A stretch of 64,000 nt of DNA from Botryotinia globosa (taxonomy: Eukaryota > Ascomycota > Leotiomycetes > Helotiales > Sclerotiniaceae), in NCBI GenBank assembly GCA_014898425.1, contig RCSZ01000012.1:124001-188000 (forward strand), given 5' to 3'. Below, in pieces: positions 22,001 to 35,300 of this stretch. Within the stretch, counting starts at the first letter, position 1. Each line of letters opens with the position of its first letter. Both the position numbers and the translations under genes were made by a program. The notes under the pieces were generated by a model. It was not told the DNA's origin. It saw only the letters and a program-made list of their open reading frames with translations, and searched no databases.

Positions 22001-23953
22001 GTTCAAAATACAAGGAAAGAAAGGTCAAGTCTACTAGTTTGTACAGACACGGGCTCAACTAGCCTCACGAGCATGAGGAGTTAGGGGAGAGTGACATACG
22101 CGCAATTGAATACTGAGACTAGAGTCACATATGATAACTGAGCGAAGTTATCTCGGCAGAGATGAAGAGAACTAAGATCTTCCTAAGATATACAACTAAA
22201 ACCTACCGAGCAAGAAAACAAGCGTAGATTTGCGGGAACAGGTCCGTTATTCAGATTACTTTTCGAGGACTTGCACAGAAGTAATCGAGGAGAGCTTGTA
22301 CTGATGGATGAGATGAAAACAGGATCAAGTCTTTTGCCAATATGCAATTATTACTTTCTTCCAAATAAAACGGCTGTTAATTAATAATAAAGTATCATGA
22401 GATGAAAGGCATAATACAAATCAACAATCTAGACATCGACTACCGGTATCACAAACATGATCATCCCTTGATTTATCCCCATTCGCTTCCTCCGTTCTTT
22501 CCCAATCGCAAGAACTTCAAAGTTCCTCCATGATACCTAGTAGCATGAAAGACAGAAAAGCATCAATGGTGAGCTCATGACAGCATCGAGTAGAATACAA
22601 AAGGGAGTCTGGAAGGGCTAAAAATCAAGCAAGAGTTAAAAAATACACAATAATTATACGATTTTTTTATTAAATCCATCCCATCATGAAGAGACATGAC
22701 TCCGAACCCAAGCAAGCCTGCCCCCCTCGTTTGTATCTACTCACCAAGACGAACGAATCGTGTCTCGGTCCCGATAACACATACCAGGGTAGAACCCAAT
22801 ATTACATGTCACATGTCAAATCTCACATAAACCCAACACAACACCCATCCCAAATCAGTCAGCCGAGCAACCCCTGTCTAATCCCCCCCTTCTCGCTCAC
22901 ACCATCTTGGGATCTTCGATATCTAGATCAATATCAATTCCTCCCGCCTCTCGGACAAGCCGCACCGCAAACCGCGCTCGCAGAATAATCTCCTTCCCTA
23001 TTGAATTTAATTGAGCTGCATTTCAATTTCTCTTTACCAAACTTCTCGCACACCACATCTATTCAAATGAAGACAAGATCTGCGATGGATGTGGAAAATC
23101 AATACTGAGCACTGGTGCTGCATCCGGAGTACATGAAGGTGCCACCCGCAATGAATGGAAGGAAAAACATATTCCGTGACACAGTTTTTCTGTTAATTCC
23201 TGATTACTCTCTTCATCTGATGTGTATGTAGCCTTTTTCGTACGTTGTACGGAGTACCCACCATCCATCCATTTTGACATCCCTCCAGAATCTCAATTCA
23301 CGAACCGAACTCCCGAGATGGTGTGCTGCAAGGGAAAATTCGATGCGGTCGGTCCATCGCTAAATTATGCAAGAGCGTTAGAGATCTAGATTTTGTGGTT
23401 CTTCACTCCGTAGACAAAAGTGGGAAGATCATGATTGTAAATGCTAGATATCGGACCAGTCATCCTTTTTGTTAGTAGCCACGAATATGAAGATTTCATG
23501 CATGTTCGGATGCCGATGTCACCCTTCAGTCGGAATTCATGAAGAAAACAGGTACCCGACCGGATAAAAGCCTTTTGATATTTATCCGCACTATTTAATA
23601 TAATTGGAATTACATGAAGTCGCCGCAACATCCGAGTGTGCACGTCGTGTCTATGGAGAAAATTTACCATCTCCATTCTTCAAGTATTGACCCACGCTAT
23701 TAACGGGATCGACAAAGGTTGTTAGAGGAAAAGAGGAAGGTATAAGATTCAAAACTAAAGACTAGAATTCGAAAATGCAAAACTGTAGATATGATGTCAT
23801 GAGATATACATCCGTAGAGAATATCCGTAACGTCCCCCAATGCCTTTACTATCCTGTGCCTTCAGCCAAATTCCTACTAGAGTGCCGTCATGATTCGTAA
23901 ATTTTCACTTCTTCTCCCATGGAAATTATGTACTTGTAATTGCCCCTTTAACT
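19092..23953. other. Gene-poor stretch of about 4.9 kb
   Basis: No recognisable gene was found on either strand. On the minus strand, 19474 to about 19740 is open and reads protein-like (WLLITFGAWIEAGGGLSPRK, then PGELWPGLEDTEAITALAYL), so it may be a fragment of a decayed or intron-split gene; I cannot name the family. Other short ORFs (20373-20678, 22686-22988, 23386-23676) look random. Base composition is ordinary, unlike the RIP blocks. A CCTACCTAGGTAG palindrome lies near 19211. Confidence 0.4.
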
Positions 23954-26625
23954 CTACTCGTCCAGTTCCTCTTCAAAATTACTTTTCCTCCTCGTTTCAG
24001 GCGCCGGCACATTCTGTCCAGCATTGCCTCCAACACTATCTGGACCAAAGTAATGCTGCCTCCCTTGTCCCACCCCCTGCGGTGGCGTTAACGGACTGAC
24101 CACTCCGGGTCTCTCAGCCTCTTGTTCAACTCCACGCTCCTCATGCGGTCTCTCAATCTGTATCTCAGGCGTTGGTAGATTTCCATAGTCTCCATCTACA
24201 CTTACACTCGCGTCACTAATTTGTCTTAAGTGAGTTCTTTCACTTTCAGTAACACTACTCAAATCACTATGAATTCTCTCCCTCGTGGTACCTCCTGCCT
24301 GTTCGTTGAGTGTCACACTATCTGCGCGAGCAGGAGAAATGGGAGAGGATCTTGGAACCGAGCTTCGAGAGACGGTACTAGCATGCGAGTGATTGGAACC
24401 TGCGGATGGAGAATGCGTGATGGGAGTTTGATTACAGGAAATGTTGTTCCAAACATTAGACTTGGGAGATAGGGGCACAAAGCCTGTGTTGTGAAGTTCG
24501 GAGGGCTGAGATGTATCTACAAGGTAAGGTTGGTTAATTTTTAATCTAAGAATCAAGGGCTGAGGAGTCACATACCCATCATTTCGTGAAATTGTGTATC
24601 ACCTGGCATTTCGGCGGCAAATACGCGTGTGTGATCGGTATCAGCTTCCGAAGATACCGCATTGAGTTCCGTTTCATCAGTTGTGACTGTAGGAGCCTTT
24701 ACATCTCTAGGAGTAGAATAAAGCCATCGGAGAGTACGTCGGCGATTTTCATACAGAGTTCCAGCTTCACTTTGGCGATCTGCTGGCGAGAGGCCAAAAA
24801 TCTTGCGACGACGATAGATGATGAAGCCTAAAATAAGAAGGGTGATGAAGAAGAGACCCAACACGACACCTAAAACAGGTCCAAGGTACGAAGGTGTTCC
24901 AGATTTGGTAACGATGGGTGTGGGAAGAGTTGTTCGGTTATTTGGAGGGGTTGATGAAGCTGGTGTATACGGATACCAATTTGTGATTTTGGTTGTGTTG
25001 TAGGCAGTTCCCAAGAGCTCTGTCATACTTGAATTTGTGAAACCTCCAGACGGTTTAGTTTGTGAAGCGCTACCCGTCCCAGAACCTCCAATCACAGATA
25101 CGACTTGACTGGGTACAGTGTAATTACTCCAGACCAAAGGGTCATAAGAGTCCAGCCATTGTGGGTCACTGAGATTGAATATTTGAATCATACCACCTTC
25201 GAGGCAACGTGGAATCTCAGTAGTGAGAGCAGCATATCCACCTAAAATTATCATTTGATCAGGATATGGTTTGACACACTTATGTCCAGCCCGACCATGA
25301 GTATCGCTTCCAGTGTAAACTTTCGTCCAGATGAATGAAGGAATCGAAAGAACATAAACATCATCCGAGAAAGCTTGCGTGGGGTGAATACCATCATAGC
25401 CTCCATACCAATAGATATTATGGCTTGAACCATCTTCAGCTGATGCAACTACCGTACATCCTTGGGTCAACGCTCCTGGAGAGTTTCCTGATGTTTCTTG
25501 TTCGTACCAAACTTTTTCAGCGATGTCGTAAATGGAAACAGTTGTCATGAAGCCGGGACTTATTTGACTCTGTTGATAATCAATAAACATGTTATATAAT
25601 GGCAAAGCATCAACTTACGCTTTGTTCGTTGATAGATGCATTGTTGACCTGGACAATGCTGGAATAAGATGGATCGATAACTCCACCAACTGCGACCAAT
25701 ATTCCCTTATCCGAAACAGGAATCCAGACAATTTCAGGATTCGCACGGCCTGGAACAGTCGACGGGAAAGAGTCATTAGACCACTTGGGTGCGGTTTGAC
25801 TCGCCATATCAATGCTAATCAAAGTTTGAGATGTCACATTTGCTAAATAAGACGCATTTCTCGGGCCTGGCTGTTTATAAATAGGTCCAAAGCTTGCGGC
25901 TCTGTATCCAGAAAAATAGAATCCTAGATTTTCGGATGGAATGCTAACGGCTCCTCCATACGTCACATATCTTGTCAAATCTGTTGGTAGGTCGACTTGT
26001 TCAAAGCCTGAGTTGAACTGTTTACCAGGTGTACCATCCGAGTAGACTTCGTATGATATGGCAGAATCTGCATCTGGAGTTGAAAAGGCATTCGTGAGAG
26101 ACAAAAGCCCGCCATAAGTGTACCATTCGTCGTCGTTTGCAAACATTGCCCCATCAACATAGTTTGGTCCGAGATTACTGGCGGATCCTCCATTCGGAGC
26201 CTTGGAAATGGTTGTAAATATAGAAGAGATATTGTCTGATGTGTGAAAAGGAGTGCTAAAGTTGAGAAGATATACGAGTCCTAGTGGATTCCCTTGAAGA
26301 AAGTAAGTACTGTCTAAATATTTCAGCATTTGAACTTACCATCGATGACGGGAGGATCATAAGTTCCATCGCTCATACCAGGCTCCCAGTACAATTCTCC
26401 TCCATCAATATAGAAGGTGTCTCGTACCACCGCAGCTAGTATCGTTAATTGCTGTTGCAGTGAAAGAAAATTAACGTTCAAACGTCATGTTCGCAGAAAC
26501 GTACCTCGGGGCGATGTCCAGTAACACATTGTCGTATTTACCTGACCTTGAAGCCATCCCGCTTCTTGCCCCAAACATAATGGGACGAAAGCGCCGATCC
26601 AATAGATGATACTTGACCGAATCAT
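23954..26625 (-). CDS. Kelch-type single-pass membrane protein
   Basis: Five exons on the minus strand: 26505-26625, 26340-26435, 25619-26292, 24576-25569 and 23954-24516. Introns are 69, 47, 49 and 59 bp, and all phases close to 815 residues. It starts with a signal peptide (MIRSSIIYWIGAFVPLCLGQ). The luminal part carries kelch-like blades: RDTFYIDGGELYW, VTYGGAVSIP, ILVAVGGVID, NIYWYGGYDG and MIILGGYAAL. A transmembrane helix at about residues 526-549 (LGPVLGVVLGLFFITLLILG) follows, ending in YRRRK. The cytoplasmic tail is long, Ser/Pro/Glu-rich and probably disordered. This architecture is common in filamentous fungi, where such proteins are predicted surface sensors or wall-anchored proteins; no partner is evident here. 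Confidence 0.85.
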
Positions 26626-27991
26626 TATGATTAACAATTATGAAGGTGGGAAAACCTTTTTTGCGTGGTGCCCTCTGGATTGAAGATTGAAGAAGCCCGG
26701 CGCATCGCAAAACAACTTGTATCGTGAATGTACTACACAAACCCTTTTTCTTCCCTTTACCAATAAAGATCAATGGAGATTGTTGCCATTTCCGCCACCG
26801 AAACCAGCGATGCCTTGACTTTAATGCCTGATGTTCATCGAGACCGAGCAAGAATTCGGTATTCAAAGATGACAATTCTTCTGACTGTATCAATCAATGC
26901 ACACGCACGGAAAAAATGCGACTCTACCATCGGTTCGATGACCTCTCATGAATCTGCCCGCTCTGGGTGGATTAATGGAGATCAACTGAGGATTGGTGGG
27001 GAGAATGCTGGAACTTGCATGCTGCAACAGCAGGGTAACTCAACAGACGATTTGACAAGTTATGAAATATTGATACGGATTAGGACTTAGCCTTTAACAT
27101 TCCCTGCAATCCATCAGCCTTGTGTGGGTGGAAAATACTTCAGCTGACGCCAACGCAAGCAAACTCATCCGATCTCCATCGTATCCAACGAAAAGTGGTT
27201 TCAAGAAGACATAAATATAAGGTGCAGGTCTTCACTACCAACACGAACGGGCGTTGAAAGTGGCAGACAAATATCAGAAACCAGCAGATTGATGGTTTAC
27301 TGATTCAGTTTCATAAGAAACTACAATCTTGGTGTCTCACGGGTAGTTGCTGGATCATAAAGTCAAGAAAAGCCGCGAGCACACATCGGCATTCTGCACA
27401 TGTGCACCGATGCGAGGTACTCTGTAGGAAGCACGATGGCGACAATCACATGGTTCGGCAGAAGATTCCTTCTCAAGTTGAAGTAAACGGGTCAATGTTG
27501 GTGTTGGTCGTTGCTTATGGGGTTGAGGGAATCTTTCACTGCCCAGGTGGTATCCTCTTTTTGCCTGATGTGGGCTAACCTTTTTAGTCTGATAGGACAA
27601 TGCGTTAACCCCAATTAGGTAATTAGCTTGTGGGACGGCAATCCACCCTGATTTCGAAACATATCATCTGCTCAGTTAACGCCAGGTAAATCTCGTACAG
27701 TTCGATTGACCCGATGAAAACTTCCATCTAAATTCAATACACAACTCTAGGTTTCACCCACTGGACCAAAAGCCTGGTTGATAACGCTAGCCCTGACTTC
27801 TAACTACAGTAGATACTTCAATACGCGTTGTGATAACCGAGCGAGCATTCATATCAGAGGGTCCGTACATTGATTGAGCTAGAGATATGTCTAGAACATC
27901 TTTTTTTGGAATTCTACCGAGCTCTAGATTTATCTTTTGACATTCATGCCCAAGCCCTTTTTTGGCCAATTGGCCATTCCCATGTAAGCCT
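26626..27991. other. Intergenic region between the kelch gene and GAL7
   Basis: About 1.4 kb of promoter and 3'-flank sequence. ORFs at 26773-27090, 27355-27600 and 27870-28139 are unconvincing and partly overlap real genes in antisense. Nothing further was recognised. Confidence 0.5.
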
Positions 27992-29496
<1,505 letters not shown>

Positions 29497-29752
29497 ATTT
29501 CTTTTGGGATTTCAAGGTAACCCGACGCCAAAATATGTACAGATATGAAGTTGCAGGAAGAAGTTTTCGATTTCCTTTCCAATGAAAAAATTCGAAAAGA
29601 ATAAAGAATAAATACCTACTATTACCTATGTGGTTCCTTCCAAGATTTTTCCTATCTCGACCTTCCACTTTTGATTGCTCGTGATGTTACTCCGCAAAAT
29701 CGAATGAAATGGCGGGGCGTGGGCTTAACTGTGTTCGGTTGTTTATCCGCGA

Positions 29753-30163
29753 AGTGGGGTTGGGCATAGATAATATAATATTTAAACATATTAATAACCA
29801 ACAAAATATAAACATTAATCAAGCAAAATATATATCGATTTCTCCTATATAATAAATTTGAGAATAAAAATAAAAAAATCAATTGAAATCCTTGAAAATA
29901 AGATTTTTTTCTATAATCATATAATTCTAAAATCATATAAAATAAATTATATAATTCAAATATCTTTGAAAATCTATAATAACTTTATAACAACTTATTA
30001 AAAAATACCTTCAAATCCACCCCACTTTTATTCATCCTAAAGATTTGATTGGTTATCAAATCACATATATAATCTTAATATAATATTTTATATCAATCAA
30101 AAATCATTGTAATATAAAAATATATAATCCTCAGCCAGATTATATAATTTGCCCAACCCCACT
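29753..30163. mobile_element. Small AT-rich MITE with 14-bp terminal inverted repeats
   Basis: AGTGGGGTTGGGCA at 29753-29766 is matched exactly in reverse complement at 30150-30163. Between them lie about 380 bp of very AT-rich sequence without coding potential, unlike both flanks. The next bases inside the ends (TAGATAATATAAT and AATTATATAATCT) are also related. No convincing target-site duplication is visible. It lies about 260 bp upstream of GAL7. Confidence 0.7.
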
Positions 30164-30550
30164 CAGAGGAAGGCAAATTAATTACTCTTGGGCAACCACA
30201 GCAAAATTCTCTTGGTATATCACGATTCGTGAGGCTCTAGATGAGTCTGGGAGGAGATGATGTGGTGATATTAAAGCAATTAATGTACGTTTTGTATGTA
30301 TGAGTAAGCACTTAGCAAGGTGTGTTGTACGTATATCATGATAGGAACAGATCGTTGGTGAGAGTGAATAAGAAATTCCATGAACATAAGTCCATAATGC
30401 GCGGTGAAAGTATGGTAAAATGAATACGAGGGTATTGATGAAAAAGATGTTGTATCAACTTGTATGCCATAATGAACGAATAATGAGGTTTCAATAGAAT
30501 TGAGGTCTAACGATTTTCCTTGGAAGGGTGCTTAAGCGAGTATTCCACAT

Positions 30551-30581
30551 TTCATCCCTTCATCCCTTCATCCCTTCATCC
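30551..30581. repeat. TTCATCCC microsatellite (about four copies)
   Basis: The 8-bp unit TTCATCCC is repeated almost perfectly four times. Confidence 0.8.
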
Positions 30582-30703
30582 TCGAATGATAACGATAGGT
30601 AATGCATGTTTGACCAATCATGGCTGCAACGTATGATCCACCAAGGATTAGACTCCACTTCCTGTACCTCGCACCAACCACCTCTTATTTTCTTTCCGTT
30701 TCT

Positions 30704-30810
30704 CGACCTCCATACGACCTTCCACTCGACCTCCGTACGACCTCCATACGACCTCCATACGACCTTCCACTCGACCTCCATACGACCTCCCACTCGACCT
30801 CCATACGACC
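30704..30810. repeat. CGACCTCCATA minisatellite
   Basis: Head-to-tail copies of an 11-bp unit CGACCTCCATA, with variants CGACCTTCCACT, CGACCTCCGTA and CGACCTCCCACT. Together they form a higher-order unit of about 45 bp. ORFs crossing it on both strands are by-products of the repeat. Confidence 0.85.
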
Positions 30811-32357
30811 TACTCTCGGCTCCTTCATCCATTATCCATTTGCAATCTCTACGCAAAATATCTCTACATGTGTAAACATCGTAAAATTGAGGCAAAGCAC
30901 GGCTAGAAGCGATCACCTGCATATTCGGTCGTATGCAATCGAGGCGCCACGATGACGATTGCGAGAGTGAAAAGTGGAAGAATAAACAAGCAAAAAGTGC
31001 TGCAGTGAGATTTTACCCAACAGCCTCAAGAATCAAGAGTCAAGACCCTCTTCATCCAATACCCCAATACCCAACACTCAACACTCATCACCCCCCTTTA
31101 CCAAGTAAGCAGAATTCCACTGAAAGTCCAACATGTTCTCCACTGCCCCTCAGCCTCTTATCACACTCTGTCACCTGTCAATTTCTTATTCAACCGCTTT
31201 GCAGATTCTTGTGACAACAGTTGGTAGGCCACAAAAAATCTTCATGGTTCAGTTGATTCAGCCAAACTACCCAGCTACACGGAACAGCCCCCAAAATAGA
31301 CATGGCTGCAAAGATCTGGCAAGGTTAGAATTCCGGGATCTTACTTTCCAAAAGTAAACAAACATTTTATTAACATGCCATTCTGTAAAAAAAATGTTCG
31401 GTCCTGCAAAGGAGGTGGCAATCCGTTGTACAGAAGAATTTCCCGAGGGAAAAGGGCATGAACGGCATGGCCTTCTTGCTCCGATATCATGTAGTGATAT
31501 GCGACATCCATCCTCGTTATTCTCGTCATCCAAAGGATTGCATTGGATTTATAGATCCGCTTGCCAAGATGCAAATCATCTTCTGTTGGACGATAGTATG
31601 CAAGGATCTTATATCGCATGCTAAGATGTTTAGTCAAGGGTAGGTACAACGTGCACAGTAAAGTGTGTTGTCCTATTGAGGCTCATGGTTTTTCTTTTTC
31701 TTTTCCCGCGTTGCTCTCCCAGAAAATTGCCCTGTCTCGCCTGCTCTAGTGTCAGTAAGACGAAAGATAGATCTTCCATTTCTTTCTCAAATCACCACAT
31801 GGTCCCTGTGCTAATCCATGTACTACCGTTCGATTTTATTATCTCCTCCCTTGGCCCTGCATCTTTGCCATCTCACGAAGTTGACATTCAAAGTGGATTT
31901 GTCAAGGTAACGTGGTGTATTCGTAGGTTCGTAATGTCTAGGGTCCCCTAGCTCTTTTCCATTTTGAGATTTTTCTCTCAGAACAATATCGTCTGGACTT
32001 TTCGCTCGGTTTACTTGTCTCTCTTGTTGTTCAACTAGTCCTCGTGGGCTTCCTGCACCGCTTCGGAATTCTTTTAAGGTTACCTTGGCAGTTAGATGGC
32101 TGTGAAAGTTGTTAATTGACTTTTTAATTGGTCGCAAATCGCCTCAATTGGTCGTTTCCGAACCTTCAGCCTTAGAGCTGACGCATCTTGGTCGTATATT
32201 ATAGTCAGGCACATTAACTAAACACATCTACCTGCAGTCAATCGTTCCTGAACCAAGTAATCGTCGTCTCGTTTTCTCCGCTCGTTGAAAAAGATCTCAG
32301 CATTATTGCTGTTATCTACACCATCGTTATTCTACATCGACAGGACGGTATTTCACA
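30811..32357. other. Upstream region of the GPI-anchored protein gene
   Basis: About 1.5 kb without a supportable gene; several overlapping short ORFs on both strands (31133-31357, 31267-31533, 31341-31649, 31676-31951, 31823-32137) have no family match. It is probably the promoter and 5' UTR of the downstream gene, with CT-rich tracts before the ATG at 32358. Confidence 0.45.
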
Positions 32358-35300
32358 ATGGTATCCAATTCTCGGATCGGAGTACTGATAGCGGGGTTGA
32401 TTGGGCTTGTACAAGGACAGTATCTGAATACAACCGCGGCGATTGTAACTCCAATAACAGCAGAGGGACAAGGACATTATTCAACGTGCGAACTAAAGAC
32501 TGTGACTATCACGTCTCCCGGAGGTGGATATGGGTCATGTCCCACACAAACTGTTACATCAACCCAAGTATCTGTATCGACAACTACATGTTGGGAGACT
32601 ACAACTATTGAGTGAGTTTCAGCCGGCAGAAGCAAAGTGATGATATGCTAAACGTAGTCTAGCAAACCAACCACAATTGTCTCAATATCTACATCTACAG
32701 CATATCAGAATCAAACCGTGAGCGACCTTCTGTTTATGCATGGGAATAATCATTGACTGGGAGGCAGACTACAAAAACCATTACAGAAATTGGAGGTGGT
32801 TATGGGCCTGGGACTACAGTGAGTTGGGTGCATGGTGGAGCACATGCAAGACATTCAATTGACTAGAAAAAGGTTACAGAGACTGTTACTCTTACCGCGA
32901 GCTCTATTCCTAGTGGTGGATATCCATATAGAGGGAGTACTGTGAGTGAATTCGATTCGGGAGTTAGAAAAACCGGTTTATTGATGAATTTCAGATCACC
33001 CAAACAATCACTCAAAATCAGACTGTAAGTTTTGGACTGAATACGATTCCACAACATAGCTCCGCTGCTTACACAACTAGATAACTAAAACCGTCGGTGG
33101 CTATCAAACTGCGAACCAAACTGTATGATCTTCCATCATCATCACCAAGAGGACAAGGGCTGATGTATAATAGATTACGGAGAAAACTACTGAGACAGAA
33201 TCTTTCACGACAACGTGAGTATCTCAAATTAGTTTATTAATCGTGCGATTTCAATGTCTGGATCCTTCTCAACATTCAGAAGAGTTTGGATGCCCCGGAG
33301 TATTTGAACGTTGGATTGTAGTTCAATCGAGGATTCTCTTTCAATGTTTGAAGCAATTCCAATATGTGGAAGGGGTTGATTGTTCGAATTTTTTTTATTG
33401 CTGGACTGCAGCCCGGGATATTGGATATCCTGCCGAAACATCACAACTATGAGATGTCTATGACTCGTTGCATGAAGGCTCAACAATACCAGAAACAGTA
33501 CTAATCTGGCTCCAGTGTTCCCAGTATCATTTCAGCGATTACGACCCTGACGGATGTTATCACAGTGGTATGTATTCTAGGCTTTATTTCAAAGTTTTTG
33601 AGCTGATATTGAAAAACAAATAGACCAACATATCTACAGCTAGCTTTACCGAGACTGATCTGGTCACAACAGTAATTAGCTCTGAGATCTCTTCATTTGC
33701 CCCTACTAATTCTCATGCTAGACTAAAAATTACAATTTCACTGCTACTCAGGTGGATCGCACAACTCAAACTAACACCATCACCGATGAGGAGACTACAA
33801 CAAGTTTCATTTGGCAGACCACAATATTGACAGATGTAATCACGACGTCAATCCCATATACAACCACTTTGATTAATAGTTATGGATATCCAATTACAAT
33901 AACTAAGTATAGTACCCTGACCACTACTGAGAGATATACTTCTAGATTTACTACCACGACCACTCAGGACCATACAACTACAAAACTGAGGACGGTGACA
34001 ACAACATGCACAGAGTTTGTTCCTGTATTCATAACCAAAACGATAAGTGGGTCTCTCACGACGATCACATCGTATTCCGCAACGACTTTCACCTCACTCA
34101 TCACGACTGGCACGACGGATTATGAGACTGCTACGGTTACATCAAAAACAACTGATTACGTACCAACAACGATATATCAGCCTTCGACGTATACTACTAC
34201 TCAAGATGTAACTGTCATCTCATCATATCCTGTGACTCTTATTAACAATTATACACTGTGGGAAACTACAACGAAAGTCGAGGTATCAACATATGAAACC
34301 ACCAGCACGGTGACTTCAACGACTTCAATACCTCTACCCACAACGAGTGATGTCTATATCACCACGACCGTGGATCATCTCTTCACATCTGTCTCCACAC
34401 ACACCTTGAATACAAGCTATCCGGTAACTGTTATTTCCGATCACTCTACTACTTACACTCAATATACCACCGAGTATTACACTAGTCGGGAAACAACTAC
34501 ATTTTCTACAACGGAAACGGATACTGAAACGGATTATGTGACTACTACCTCATATGTACCTACTACTACTGTCTCCACATCCTTCATAACTACCAGTATA
34601 CCATATACTGTTATGTCTTCAACAACTTTGTATATTTACAGCACTCAAACTTCTCTGATCACCCTCACGACTTCCGTACCTACCACCATCACAGACATTT
34701 CGACTTCAGTATCAACTGATTATGTGACCACGACCTCATATGTCCCTACTACAACCGTTTCCACCTCCTTGAAAACCACAAGTATACCTTACACCGTCGT
34801 TTCCTCAACAACGCTGTATATTTACAGCACTGAGATCTCTTTGCTGACTCTCACAACCTCTGTACCTACTACTGTCACGGATATTTCGACTTCAATCTCA
34901 ACTTCGGTATCAATATCCGATGTTTACGTCTATACGACTATCATTGAGACCTATAGCACGACGGACACTTCCTATATAACCACTTCTTATCCATACACTG
35001 TAAGTGAGACAATTATAAGCGATATAACACACAGCTTCACGAACTATATCACTACGACAATAATAGATCGATCGACTTACGTCAGTCTTTCTACTCTCAC
35101 GACGAGTGTCATTGTGCCAACCACTACCACAAAAGTTTCGTTGGTCCCAACAACCATTACGGATTCATATTATTCCACGGCTACAGTTACGAAGACGACT
35201 TCCTATCCATTCACTGTGATATCCTCAACGACCGAATACAGATACAGTACTTACACAACGGTTTCAACTTATACTAAGACGAGTACAAAAACTACTTCAA

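Noticed and set aside
22686..22988. 100-codon Pro-rich ORF
   Set aside because: Low complexity, no splice context and no family resemblance.
30560..30955. Overlapping ORFs on both strands with WKVVWRSYGGR-like repeats
   Set aside because: They are generated by the 11-bp minisatellite and by absence of stops, not by a gene.
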